In this document: positions 28,862-40,065 of the stretch, piece after piece
Position numbering within the stretch: the first letter of the stretch is position 1
Layout of the letters: every line of letters starts with the position of its first letter
Source: Oegoconia quadripuncta
Lineage: Eukaryota; Arthropoda; Insecta; Lepidoptera; Autostichidae
DNA: 64,000 nt
Direction of reading: 5' to 3'
Assembly (NCBI GenBank): GCA_949316235.1
Contig: OX438748.1
Span: forward strand, 1,615,001 to 1,679,000
The notes under the pieces: model-generated
The model's database searches: none
What the model was told of the DNA's origin: nothing
Seen by the model: the letters and a program-made list of their open reading frames with translations, nothing else
Translations under genes and position numbers: made by a program

Positions 28862-29870
28862 TAATACTGACTTACGCCTCTAAGATAAATAGGAACATAT
28901 AATTTACTTGGTTAATGCCCGTAAATTCTGAGCATGACTACTATATTTTTTTTAATTTCATTTTGATACTTTATCCCTTATGGCCACTGAGGTTTACTTG
29001 AGACGTAACCTATCCTGAATCTTCGACTATCATGACGAATCTAAGTTTATCTCATTAATTAAAATCAATTCAGCCGTTTAGGTACTACGGGGGAATAAAC
29101 AATCCCCTAAACATATGTACCTACCTAGCTATGTAAAACTTTACACTATAAGATCATTAAAAATTCATTTCATTTTATAAGTTTTGCATTAGCAAGTCTA
29201 CTAAGCATCCTTTCAAACTATAGTTGAATTACTATAGTTTCTAACTCAAGCATATTGTTACGAAGCCACCGCAACCACATCACCACGTCGTCTTTCAGAA
29301 ACTTATCAAGTTACGGTGACGCTCTTAGCTCTAAAACAAAGTGGGAAGTGAGAGCCACTAACATTGTCAAGAGTTGAGAGGTATCACAAACATGTCCCAA
29401 CTTTGACAAACTTGTTCAAGATATCGCAATGAAAAGAAAATCTAAAAGGGGGCCCCAAAGGCGACCCTTGAGTAAATCTAATAAAAACATAATTATAAAA
29501 TAATAGTCACTCTGTAGCGTACTTTCGCGGCAAAGAAAAAGAATATAATAAACTTTTATCTTCCCGTGAGCATCATAAATGGCAATTAAAAGAAAATACA
29601 GACTTGTTCTAACCGCTTACATCTCATTAACGTCCTATGCAATGCAATTCAGTGTTCAGCTGCATCTCTTGCAGCATTGTTGCTTGTAAAAATCAATAAT
29701 AACCCCAGCGCGGTAGATATAAATTTTATAACCATATAAATTGTGCAAGGTAACGCTGATACTATTTGTACCCAAATAAATCACTTGCCAGAACCGCATC
29801 TTATCTTTAAACCAATAAATTATTAAACACGATAACCCTAAATATTTTTTATTTATTAATCATAAAACCG
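28862..29870. other. No recognised gene or repeat
   Basis: Start of the least repetitive part of the window. No frame with a recognisable domain was found. Confidence 0.4.
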
Positions 29871-29874
29871 TGCA

Positions 29875-30213
29875 GAATTTCGCAGAGCAATTTTTCGACT
29901 CAGAATTGGGCAAATTGCTTTGGAAACCATTAGGGAGGGCGGAATCCTAGAAAATGATGGCCGACGGCTAGATGGAATGTTGTGGATATTGCTTAACGAA
30001 TTGAGTTGGGTCGTATTTGAGAGGTGGAAACGCATTTTTGATGATACATACATAAATACATATGAGATAAATTCTGTAGTTACTAGACTATTTAGATCAG
30101 AATCATTTACAATAAAAGTGGTACAATATGGGTATTGTAGTGAAGTACAGTTAACTCACAGTTTTACCATATTAGGCATACAATATTACAATAGTATATT
30201 GTATAAATATTAA
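29875..30213 (+). CDS. Unrecognised open frame (possible exon or relic)
   Basis: The plus frame is open from about 29870 and includes RAIFRLRIGQIALETIREGG and NDGRRLDGMLWILLNELSW. There is no ATG before the more conserved-looking part. The second half becomes AT-rich and low in information. The reverse strand is also open over 29856-30053. I do not recognise a family, so this could be an exon, an old transposon piece, or chance. Confidence 0.2.
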   Translation, partial: EFRRAIFRLRIGQIALETIREGGILENDGRRLDGMLWILLNELSWVVFERWKRIFDDTYINTYEINSVVTRLFRSESFTIKVVQYGYCSEVQLTHSFTILGIQYYNSILYKY

Positions 30214-31980
30214 TTACCTTCTATCTTTAGGGATTTAGCTAGTACGCAAAATCACGCTGTACTTAGCATCAAAATAAGGACGTTACATGAAATATTGTGA
30301 ATATTACCTACGTCATGCAATCATTAATTAATATCTATGTCAATAATATAATTAATGTCCACTCTATATGTTACAACATTATAAGAACTCAAAATATTAA
30401 ATACCATTATACAATGTCAAATTATCCAAAAACTGTCGTCAATATAAGATTCTCTTGCTTTTGTGACGAATGTCATTGTTAAATATTTATCTATTGGATT
30501 ATTACAATATTTTAGATCCTTTCCTTGTTTCTTTATTGCACAAGAAATACAAACAGATTACAGATAGAAAATGTGTAATTGTGAGCTTATCTCTAAAAAG
30601 ATCTCTTCCATTGTTGATATAGACAAAAGCAATAATAATTGTTTTTTTTTTGCTACGACTTACTTTGACTGGGCGTGTGCACGAAGTAAATCAATTTTTG
30701 CAATTTGGAATTATTTTTATATAAACTTTTAAAGGATTGAATCGTCGAAATAGAAGAAATTTTCCAAAAACGGTATCGACGCAGAAGAACTTTCTGGTAA
30801 AAGTGTTAAAGAAACTGTCATCCGTTTCTTTAAAAAAGTATAAAGTACTGCTTTAAAAACTATGTTTCAGTTGTTCATTTAGGCCCCTGAAACTAATCTC
30901 TAAAATGGATACTTTACTTCTGTCACTATGCAGTGTATTGATTACTTTGGAGAACTTGAAATCACTACTATACTTGTTTTTCGAAAATGCAATATATACA
31001 AATTTCATGTCTGCTTGAGTGTATGAAGTTTTATTACAATCAGCCTTTGGATTTTAATGAGAATTATGAATTATAAATAAATATTAAACACGACTTTTGG
31101 TAAAACACCTTAATGAAATATGATAAATCTTAATTATTATTTCTAACTGTTTAACTAATCATACTTTGCAATGCATTAAATGTCTGTACTGATCTTTCTA
31201 AATTATTTTTAATAATTAAGACTCCCATTTTACTTCTACGTTGTGATTGTTTTCTTTTTAACTTTTTAAGTGTTTCAATTCATATTCTTTGATTTCTGGT
31301 TTATGTTACATAGATTCAGATTCATATTGCAATAGTCTTACACTGTCAATTATTAAACTCTATATTAATAATTCAATCATAGTTCATAATTTCTCGTAAG
31401 GCAAAACAATTTTGAACTATTTTGAATCTACCTTCATATTCAATTTATAAGCCATAAATTCTCCCGCTCCCATCAGCAAACCTTCGGTACCTATGTTATG
31501 GAAAGTTCCCTCGTTCAGTTGTGGCGAGCCCTTGAAACGTCTGGAAAACCCCGAGCTTCGACTCTAGAGCTCTCATAACTTGCCGTAACGACGTTTATTT
31601 ACATAACTGTGTGAGTTACGTGATTATGTTACATACGTTACGAAGTTCTTGAGTGTCAGTTAAGAAATTGTTGTTAGTGTTATCAACAATATCAATAGCA
31701 AAAGCGAGCTTACAACTAAAATTAAAATCATCTTCATAGGCGATCTTGAAAGGTGACGTCGGGATTACGTAACCGTTGCTTTCTTAATTTAAACTAAAAA
31801 TATATGAAGTTAATAATTAATTTTGATTATCATTAAATTATATTATTATTTGATGATCAATCTTACCAGCTAAATCGCAACAAAAATCGTGCATAAATTT
31901 GTTTATTTATAAACTGCTGAGTTTTAGTAAATAATTTCAACTTTGTCACATTTTTGAAGATACTTACCGAAACAACAGCG
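30214..31980. other. No recognised gene or repeat
   Basis: Strongly AT-rich; a short GC-richer patch lies at 31530-31600. No tRNA, SINE or LINE signature was found. Confidence 0.4.
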
Positions 31981-31983
31981 GTC

Positions 31984-32158
31984 ATGAATCACGCTGAACA
32001 AGATGTGTTTCCCTTACCTGTAACAAAAGATGTACTTGTAAATAACGTGACAACTTTAAAAGACGCTTCAAAAGAATCTCTCTGGCCTCATTGATATACT
32101 TAAAGATAACGATGAAGAATGGTTTCTTCACAGAATAAGAAAAATTACTGTGTATTAG
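31984..32158 (+). pseudogene. Possible small gene or relic with one frame change
   Basis: The ATG at 31984 opens MNHAEQDVFPLPVTKDVL, stopping at TGA 32092-32094. In the next register the text continues SGLIDILKDNDEEWFLHRIR and stops at TAG 32156-32158. Codon-like composition on both sides of a one-step shift suggests a decayed or mis-sequenced small coding region. The family is unknown and coincidence is possible. Confidence 0.2.
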
Positions 32159-32159
32159 C

Positions 32160-32840
32160 GTAAGGAGATTGAAATATGCAATATATCTCTACATACCTTT
32201 ATGTAGATATAAACAATGTTACATCTTCGAATTCATAATTCAAATTTAAGGGAGTTAAAATCAACAAATCAGATCATATAACAAGACTGCTAATTTTAGT
32301 AGTAGAACTAGTACTAGAGTTATACTTACACAAGTGTTGTATGCACTACAGTCATACTCGCAGGCAAGGGACCCGAATCTAACTACTACTGCTAGATATT
32401 ATAGTTACTTTATAATATGATGATAATAAGTGATTGACGAAGCAGTAGGCAATTACAAATTCAAGATTAGCCCCAAAACCTGTTTTAGTCACGTATCCTA
32501 CATTGTTTACACAAACACTGAAGAAACAAATTAACGGGTGATGAGATGTCTTTGTTTATTTAGACGATTGCCTCATTATGCGAGACAACTCGGAATTCCG
32601 TTGTTCCATCCAAATTGGAACAGGATAACGTCAGTTTAGTCTGTTTACTTTGCAGACGTGATGTCATTACTACATTAGGCATAGTTTCGGCATTAATAAT
32701 GATATTGTCTATGTCAAATGTTAAAGTAATCATTTCATGTGTTAATACAACAGCTGATACGAGTGGAGAGTGGAGTTCTATCAGTTATTGATTAGTACAA
32801 GTATTTATTTGTTTCAATTCTACATAATCCGAAGTTACAA
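32160..32840. other. No recognised gene or repeat
   Basis: Unique-looking sequence. Confidence 0.4.
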
Positions 32841-32844
32841 AGAT

Positions 32845-33060
32845 TTTTTTATGATTAATTGGAGACGCGTTTGATCACAATCTCAGATGATGAAAAGTGA
32901 CGATATGGGTGAAAATGAAGCATGAAGATCTCAGTAGACACCTATTCACCCAGCTCTTGAGGATTCCAAGGTCACAAGATTCAGAAGACTGATGTCGGAA
33001 GGGGTTCAATGCCTTGGCTGTTCGCATTATAAATGAAGAGTCGAAGTGACCGGCAACGGA
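32845..33060 (-). mobile_element. LINE-E 3' fragment, ancient
   Basis: 'GACGCGTTTGATCACAATCT', 'CTATTCACCCAGCTCTTGAG' and 'CAATGCCTTGGCTGTTCGCA' are LINE-E in minus orientation, with more substitutions and small deletions than other copies. Confidence 0.7.
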
Positions 33061-33061
33061 A

Positions 33062-34125
33062 GGTCTAGAAGATTCTAATGATAGCTAATTCGAGTCTTTT
33101 ATGACCCTTGATATTAAATCGCAGGTTACCACTAAAGTTAGTAATATATTGTTGCTATAAACAAAAGCTGAAAGTTTCAGAGGAACACTCTAGCACAAAA
33201 TTTGACAAACGACCTTAGTAAAAAACTCAATGATATGCCGACAGCAAAACTTTTGCACTTTAAAAAGGCGGAATGAAATTTTTACCGAGGCACGACCCAG
33301 GCAAATAAAAATAGAAGCCTCTATACTCCGAGGGAGAGCAATAAAATGTGAGGCCGCAGGGAACGCATTCGCTCCAAATGGAGGCCATAGTAACGGGAAA
33401 TATTTCAAAACTTTTTTTGTAGTTTATTCTGTGTTCACGACAAATGTCTAAGAACATGTATGAAAAAGGTTCCATTATTTGTAACGACGTAACATGGCAA
33501 TGTGTCAGAATTCAGCAGTTGAAATATTGTTGCGCATTATGTGGAGAAAAGTTGTACAGTTCACACCACACACATAACTCTTCACTGGAGAAAAAGAAGG
33601 AATAAACTAGACAACATTATTCTAAATATAAGTTATAAACCAAAAACTCTACTACGAATTAAAAGGGACTAAAAAGATTACTTAAAAATCCATCAAGCCA
33701 TTCGATGGCCGGAATGCTTGAAAACGGACGCCGTTTTGTATTTTACGGGCACGCGCCGCCGTGCTGAATTTTTTAGTTTTAAATGCATCCTATGATACTC
33801 TGGATTATACTTAATTTGCAGTTTTATAAATGATTTTATGCAATCAGCAGATCCAATGTCAATAAACTCTATTGCAATAAGGATACGATTATTTTGTCTT
33901 AGATGCTACAATTAATTTGACCATCATGGTTTCTTATATCATTTTATGCTGACAATCTTTATTGGTATACCATTATTAGAAAAGCAAAACAGAAAACATT
34001 GCTAAAACAAAACAAATACCAATAAAACAAAAGTGTGTAAGCTTATCAACGTGCATGGGTGCTTGTCGGTGTGTTAAAACGTATGATGTGTACTGAAATC
34101 ATCAACTGCATTTGTTTAGGAAAAA
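33062..34125. other. No recognised gene; repeat-F-like trace
   Basis: 33735-33805 ('ATTTTTTAGTTTTAAATGCA', 'TCCTATGATACTCTGG') resembles repeat F weakly. The arginine-rich frames at 33190-33475 overlap on both strands and look incidental. Confidence 0.35.
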
Positions 34126-34129
34126 TTGA

Positions 34130-34600
34130 GAAATACACAATGTTAATACAAGATATAAAAATAAACTTGCTGTCCATAGCAGTCGCTTACACAAAGTCAC
34201 TAAGTCATTCAAGGGACAATGTATACGCTTTTATAATAAGGTTCCGGTAGACATTCAAAATTTTCCTTTAAATAAATTTAAAACAACCATTAAACGGAAA
34301 CTATGCGCCAAAGGCTATTATAAAATTTCTGACTATCTGGATGATAAGAATGCGTGGACATGAACCGCTCGGCAATATCCAGTATATGTTATTCTTATTT
34401 TTCTTTGTCGAATCATAAATTTTACAATTATTTCAAATTATATTTGTATTAACGTATTTAAAAAGAGCAACCCCGGAGTTTCTTGCTCGTTCTTCTCTGG
34501 GGAGACTGCCTAGTGAATGAGCGATAACTGTATGTCATGACGATTTCAAATGTTATTCTTATGACTTACGAAATAAAACATTTTTGATTTTTATTTTAAT
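34130..34600 (+). mobile_element. LINE-D 3' fragment
   Basis: The frame contains NTRYKNKLAVHSSRLHKVT-like, IRFYNKVPVDIQNFPLNKF and YYKISDYLDDKNAWT, read with register changes. It then has the 3' UTR 'GAGTTTCTTGCTCGTTCTTC' and 'ACGAAATAAAACATTTTTGA'. It is inactive. Confidence 0.8.
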
Positions 34601-34664
34601 TTTGATCATAATGATATCGGTCCTTCTCGGTCGGACTTGCACGTACTTGCTGATCTCCACTCAA

Positions 34665-35085
34665 GAACTTTAATGCCCGAAGGGCCATCAGTTAATCGTG
34701 CCATTATCTACTGCCACTTCATCTTATTAATCCGCTGGGCTATGCCGGCGACTTTCATTCTTCTACGGAATTCCTCATAATCCTCATTTCATCTCGCAGT
34801 GAAATGCCGAATGTCGGCTTCTCCATAGCTCATTGCATGACTTTAAGCTTTCTTATAATTATACTGAGAGATCATATTTCAATGTCACAAGTCATCATTG
34901 GTAAAAATTTTGATTCGATGTTCGTCTAGCACTAAGATGGACTTGAACGAGAAGACGATGGGCTTCCCGAACGCTCCGAGTTGGATTCGACATTTGAGAT
35001 CTTTCTCGAAGTTGGACTTATCTACTAGATAGACGAATTCGTCTACAAGTTCCAAAATGGAGTTGCCAACTAATATAATAAACAT
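34665..35085 (-). pseudogene. RTE-like LINE fragment, degenerate
   Basis: On the minus strand, frame-shifted pieces match an RTE-type C-terminal pattern ('AMEKPTFGISLRDEMR', then 'AQRIN'-like). The plus strand shows the same DNA words as 55660-55830 ('AATCCGCTGGGCTAT', 'GACTTTAAGCTTTCTTATA'). Strongly decayed. Confidence 0.5.
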
Positions 35086-35089
35086 TATT

Positions 35090-35345
35090 GCGCGACGACA
35101 AATATTATTTACCTCTATTCGTCCTCGGGGAGATGTGGGGAGAGGTACACTACAATAGAATACACGAACACTTTAAATAATGAACAATACGAACTACACT
35201 CAAACTATTCACCGGAGAATACGTGTAACTGCAGAAATGATTATATAATTTCTGTCCCAAAGTAATTTAACATTATTTCCCAGATAACAATACGTCTTTA
35301 TCAAGAGTGGATTAAACTAAGCCCTGCACAACTTGTTACTAGAAT
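35090..35345. other. No recognised gene or repeat
   Basis: Short unique stretch. Confidence 0.3.
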
Positions 35346-35347
35346 AA

Positions 35348-35678
35348 TGAAACCGCTTCCGTAGCATGTAAACAACATTGGTTTACGATTCGGAGGTCGC
35401 GGGTTCGATCCCCAGCGGGGTACATGTTTAAGTACTCGGTTTGGTTGGTGGTAGGGCATTTTTAATGACCGCCTGGCTAGCTACCACCATCTTATCTAAG
35501 TCTGCCGCCAAGCAGCAATGTTAATAGCACTGTTGTGTTCCGGTTGTCAGACATAAGATAACCAGTCCTCCAAATGTGTTGGGGTTTCCGGGTCAGTACG
35601 CTTCCACCTTCGACCTCATCTTCACTTAACATCAGGTGTGATTGAGGTCAAGTACCAAACCGTTGTGCATAAAAAAAA
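35348..35678 (+). mobile_element. SINE-B, full length
   Basis: Head ACCGCTTCCGTAGCATGTAA (A box partly lost), B box GGTTCGATCCCCAGCGGGG, complete body, and tail 'CCGTTGTGCATAAAAAAAA'. It is one of the best copies for a family reference. Confidence 0.9.
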
Positions 35679-35679
35679 T

Positions 35680-37028
35680 TAAAACTGTTGAATAATGTTG
35701 CAACAGAAAGATTAATGTAATAATGAACTTATTTTTGGCCTTAGCTTGATATTCATGGTACTCATTGACCACGTTTTTCAAATATTCCAGTGAAAATATC
35801 CTATTTAAATTGAGGATAGCATATAAAAATTGTTACTTTTACTCATATCCGAAAACTTGCACATTATGGTGAAATTTTAACTTCATGGAATATACCATCT
35901 GTCAAACATGAATAATAGAAAACGGAACCTTATTGAAGCCGATTGTTTATAATAGAGAAGTATATTATTCTTGAATGGTTTTTTAAGGTGATGCAATTGG
36001 ATTTCAATCAACATCCAACAAAATCACAAAGGTCCATTATACACCGTCAGATAAAACTATCCCTCCCATTTACACAGGACGAAAATTACCCAACGATCCG
36101 TAGTCACACCAATTTGCCACATTGGTGTGACTATGGTTCATTTCATTTATCCGTAGTCACACCACTATAGCCCAACGCACCCTTGACGATAAAGAACAAA
36201 AGATAGTCAATGTGTTTATGTTTTATTAATTTTATCGTACACTTTCCAAAAATTGACCTATAGTAATTAACTTATTTTCTACCTTTCTTGCGTCGCTTGT
36301 TTTCCCACAGATGATCTCCCTTTCGGAAGTGCTTATGCTTGGATATAAGATTAACGTATGATGTCATAAGTGAAACGAAGTTAACGATGAAATAATTGTT
36401 CAAAGTTGTAGTTGCAACTTTCCACTCCATGTTTTTCGGAGCGCATCGTCAGATTAAAATGAGACTACTCTGACGGTAAATCCTATTAAACAAAGAAATA
36501 ATCATCAAAATTGGTTAACAATTGACGAACATATATTATCGAGTAACAAACAAAAAAATACAGTCAAATTGAGTACTTCCTTCTTTATTCACTATCACTG
36601 AATTATGGCGAATGCGTTAAAGAAGCTAACTTCAATTCCTACTTCGTAATAACTTCCAATTTCCATTACTGAATGTAACTGGCGCTATTCGAGAGTAATT
36701 TTGCGTTCGCATCATTACTGTCATTTAAATAAAGTAGCCAAGGAACGTTCTAAACTCAAACAAGAATCTTTTTCTAACATCTCCGTAAAGGCGAGCGGAA
36801 TTTCCATTTCATTGGGCATAAAAGTTTGGAGACTCAATAAGGGGCCTTTGAAGTTTCAAGCGGAGCTCACTGAAGACGCCTGTCGCCAACGACATTTTTT
36901 TGTACACAATAATGCTTTGTTCTAAAGACAAGCGGTCGTATCAATCTGATCATTGTGGTCCACCTTTCAGACCCGTAGTTTCTCTTTGACACTTTGTATT
37001 ACCTAGAATACTGTTATTTGCATGTAAA
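35680..37028. other. No recognised gene; contains hairpin at 36097-36164
   Basis: Unique-looking sequence. A 74-codon frame at 36701-36925 has no ATG at its start and no recognised motif. Confidence 0.35.
36097..36164. repeat. Perfect 13-bp hairpin with a third direct copy
   Basis: TAGTCACACCAAT (36101-36113) and ATTGGTGTGACTA (36121-36133) form a perfect stem with a 7-base loop. CCGTAGTCACACCA recurs directly at 36151-36164. Confidence 0.85.
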
Positions 37029-37029
37029 G

Positions 37030-37165
37030 TCGGTTGCTTGGACATACTGACTGACCGAAAAATGTTTAAGCCCTATTTTTATTTCCAATAGATTTAAATT
37101 GACATTCAACAAATGATATCATGTATCTTACGTTGAAATAAATGCTTGAAGTTTGAAGTTTGTTA
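37030..37165 (+). repeat. Repeat G (LINE 3'-end-like), copy 1
   Basis: 'GGACATACTGACTGACCGAA', 'TTTAAGCCCTATTTTTATT', 'CATTCAACAAATGATATC' and 'AAATAAATGCTTGAAGTTTG' recur in order at 56325-56440. AATAAA and a TTGAAGT tail suggest a non-LTR 3' end. Confidence 0.55.
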
Positions 37166-37169
37166 ATTA

Positions 37170-38320
37170 TATGCTGCTAATAATGCTGGCGTATTCAAAA
37201 TTGAAAAAAAACAGGTTAACCTGGGCATATACTAGGCATTATAGTTGTGTTGATTTCGTATAAGTAGGATAGGATATCAAAGTAAGTTAAATAATTACTT
37301 GCCATGCCAGGACTAAATTCAAATGTAGAACCTTAAGCTTTTGATGATGGGTCATTAGGATATTAAATACTTTTTACCCGACAGCACCAAAACGGAGGAT
37401 AATGTTTTTATACGCATATCTTGCTGAAACGGTTAAACAAATAAATAAATATGGTTGGTATTTATTTTCATTTTGCAGAACTAAGTTTTTATAGTAAATG
37501 TTTTCGTGATTCTAAGTTCGGAATTGGTAAATCAATACGAAAATACGGTAGAATCTAAAGTAATTTAATTTATAGTAACAATTTTGGATTATACAGTCAA
37601 TAAACAAACCCTGGATTACATTTTCTTTTTATTTCTATACAATAAAATTTAGGTATACCTAAATTATAAATAGATACAATCTACGACACATCAAGCGTCA
37701 TAATACAATCAGAGGGTACAAAGCTCAAGGATAGCGGGTCGAAAGATTATAGTATAACGCTTCAATGCGCTAGGGATTGCAAGATATTTCTCTTTACAAG
37801 GTGGAAATATTTTGTTTCAAATTATTCGCAACATTGTCTTAGTTTCCGTACTTATATTTAACAAACCTTTAATTTCTCTCAAAATTTTATGTATGTGTGT
37901 GACTGAATGCAAAAGCTTTATCCTCAACTCAACATAAACGCCGTCTATTTTAAGTCATCTAAAAATTTCAGTGTCTTTAAACACATAGATGCTTAACTAG
38001 TGATATAATCATTTACATCACTTTATGACTCCTTCATCAGATTCCAAATCATTCTATTCAGCATGGGTAATACAATTTTTTGCAATATCTGGACTCAAAT
38101 TTTAAATTCTTTTATGTGGGTTCTAAACATGTCATGCAATTCAATTTCCAATTCTCAATTGTTTTATTGATTACGCATTTAAAGTGAATCACGCATCATT
38201 CATTTCATAGCAGATTCATAAGTTATTTGCAAATAGTAAATATGAATATGAATTGATCTGTTCTTAATATTGCATTACACAAAATGCGAATCAAAGATTT
38301 TAATTATGATAAGACCCAAA
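37170..38320. other. No recognised gene; possible 3' UTR of SMIM8-like gene
   Basis: On the minus strand this lies downstream of the SMIM8-like stop. AATAAA on the minus strand occurs at about 37629-37634 and 38353-38358, either of which could serve as polyadenylation signal. Confidence 0.3.
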
Positions 38321-38322
38321 GT

Positions 38323-38436
38323 GGCCTTTTTAGCCCTGCTTACGTAAGATTTTTATTAATCAGATTAGTCATAAGCTTTTACGCTTATTATAACACTCTG
38401 CGATATATTAGTGCTTCACGTAAGCAGGACTTTTAG
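38323..38436. repeat. Inverted repeat in the downstream region of SMIM8-like gene
   Basis: CCTGCTTACGT (38335-38345) and ACGTAAGCAGG (38418-38428) are perfect 11-bp arms. Weaker pairing runs outward ('TTTTTAG' with 'CTTTTAG'-type ends). Confidence 0.6.
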
Positions 38437-38842
38437 AATAGTAGTATACAGTTAGAGCCGTAAGCCGAAAGTCATTGCAAGAGTCACCGACAGTCCTTGA
38501 TTAAAAATGCTGAATAGAACTGTCCAACTCATTATATTTTCCCGGCTGCTGCGTTAAAGTTGTTGATTACTACAAAATGAAGCAAAATGGCAAGTTCTAT
38601 TACAAGAATGGACACTTGGTGTGCGAAGTATCCTCCCTCTATCTAAATCTATCTTTGGAACTTTCAGAGCGACAATCACAACTTAAGTATATATTCACGA
38701 TGGATAAATCACAACTGCAATAAAATTTAGCCACAGCGATTGCCGGATCATCTCATAGATTCTTCGGATATAGAAGTTTCGGATTCTAGTATTTGCCAAA
38801 AATCTTAAAACAACCAATATATTTCCACCTTGTAAAGTCCAT

Positions 38843-39067
38843 TTAGTCCCAAGCAATCTTGCTCCTTTCAAATATTTCCTCGATGTCCTCCTCAAATGCA
38901 GAGTTGTACAAGGGGGACTTGTGCCTGTACGCCATGTAGGTTACGGCGAGGCCGAAGCAAGTGGCGGCAATCACAAGTTTGTTCGGTTTCATAAATAAAT
39001 CCAGAGATTTGAAAGGGGTACTGAACCGCATGGCATCAACTCCTTGCTTATCTTGATTACGAGACAT
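38843..39067 (-). CDS. SMIM8: SMIM8-like small integral membrane protein
   Basis: The 74-codon frame runs from an ATG at 39067 to TAA at 38843-38845. Residues 8-20 (QGVDAMRFSTPFK) and 23-30 (DLFMKPNK) match the 'GLRG.R.T.LF...ELFIKPNKP' region of animal SMIM8. Residues 31-47 (LVIAATCFGLAVTYMAY) form one hydrophobic segment. The end ERSKIAWD matches the family's C-terminal 'KSKWD'. Human SMIM8 is about 97 residues; the N-terminus here is shorter. The ATG at 39067 has A at -3. An upstream in-frame ATG at 39124 would add 19 residues through a 5S-like repeat and is less likely. On the minus strand, TTGCCTTATTAACAG ends at 39085 and looks like a splice acceptor, which would leave a 17-base leader before the ATG, so a non-coding first exon may lie at higher coordinates. 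The molecular function of SMIM8 is unknown. The family call rests on motif recall without alignment. Confidence 0.75.
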   Translation of the reverse strand: MSRNQDKQGVDAMRFSTPFKSLDLFMKPNKLVIAATCFGLAVTYMAYRHKSPLYNSAFEEDIEEIFERSKIAWD

Positions 39068-39099
39068 TGTAGCGATTTTCGATTCTGTTAATAAGGCAA

Positions 39100-39142
39100 T
39101 AAGGTTAAGCAATATCTGGCACAATCAGTCCTTGGATGAGCG
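39100..39142 (+). repeat. 5S-rRNA-like fragment (diverged) upstream of SMIM8-like ATG
   Basis: 'AAGGTTAAGCAA' followed after 18 bases by 'TCAGTCCTTGGATGAG' has the order and spacing of the 5S rRNA internal region (AAGTTAAGCAAC...TTAGTACTTGGATGGG). It shares the derived TCAGTCC and GATGAG changes with the copy at 63302. It is probably a 5S-derived dispersed repeat and not an rRNA gene. Confidence 0.55.
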
Positions 39143-39144
39143 TT

Positions 39145-39715
39145 TCTGTGCTTCTGAGAGCATATTACGAGCAGTCATTAAGACAAGGCGGTAACAGAGG
39201 CGACTTGAAAACTGTCAGTTTGGCTATCAAAGAGCAGAAATGGCAGTCGCAAACAAGGCAGGCCAGAGTTACAAGCCTTAAAATTATTATGGGCTGTTAC
39301 AGATAAAACAGCCAGTCCTTCGGCAACATTTTCATTTAACATCAGGTGTGGTTGGTATTTACAGTGTTTCCGTGCTTTGGAGGGCTGTTAAATAGTAAGT
39401 CTCGGTTGGTTTCAATTGGCGGCATGAAAATATTAAATGCCAGGTGTCCCCTTATCCAATAGTTGTGGTTCAGACATCTGTCTTTCTATCGATACAGCAC
39501 AGCTATGTTATTCTGCAAGCCGACAGTACAATTTGCATCGGAATTCACTGTGAGATCACAAACAACTACGAATTATACAGTCATGGAAATCTCAGCGCAG
39601 ACACGGACGCGAACTGCACAAATTAAAGCTCAGATTATGGCCCATACATTATCTGATGGGAAGAGGCTATGTCCCAACAGTGACGCCATTAAGGCTCTTA
39701 ATATCAGCAATAATT
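39145..39715. other. No recognised gene; weak SINE-B trace
   Basis: 39320-39352 ('AGCCAGTCCTTCGG', 'CATTTAACATCAGGTGTGGT') resembles the SINE-B 3' part. The remainder is unrecognised and may include the promoter or first exon of the minus-strand SMIM8-like gene. Confidence 0.35.
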
Positions 39716-39717
39716 TT

Positions 39718-40065
39718 TTTATTAATAACTGGATACGCATTTGACCACAATCTCACCTTATGGAAAGTGACGATATAGCCTAAGATGAAGCACGTGATCT
39801 CAGTAGATGCCTGCTTTTGAAGATCCCAAGGTAGTAGGATTCAGGAAAGACTGACACCGGAAGGGAGTTCCATGCCTTGGCTGTTCGCATTATGAATGAA
39901 GGCTCGAACCGCTTAGTGCGAATGTTCGGTATGTTGACTACATACGGGTGATGTCCTCCCCACGCCTAGTAGTTCGAAGATGAAATGGCGATGGAGGAAT
40001 AAGATTATGTAATTCCAACGCACACACAATGAAGACTGAGAGACAGGCGCTTGCAAGGGTTTTCG
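39718..40065 (-). mobile_element. LINE-E 3' fragment
   Basis: T-run, 'GCATTTGACCACAATCTCAC', 'GAAGCACGTGATCTCAGTAG', 'GGAAGGGAGTTCCATGCCTT', then 'GAGGAATAAGATTATGTAAT' and 'ACTGAGAGACAGGCG', all in LINE-E order on the minus strand. Decayed frame. Confidence 0.8.

Noticed and set aside
33190..33475. Three overlapping frames of about 72 codons
   Set aside because: All three are open over the same DNA on both strands, which points to composition; no motif was found.
36701..36925. 74-codon frame beginning with a non-ATG codon
   Set aside because: It has no ATG near the start, no recognisable motif and no neighbouring support.
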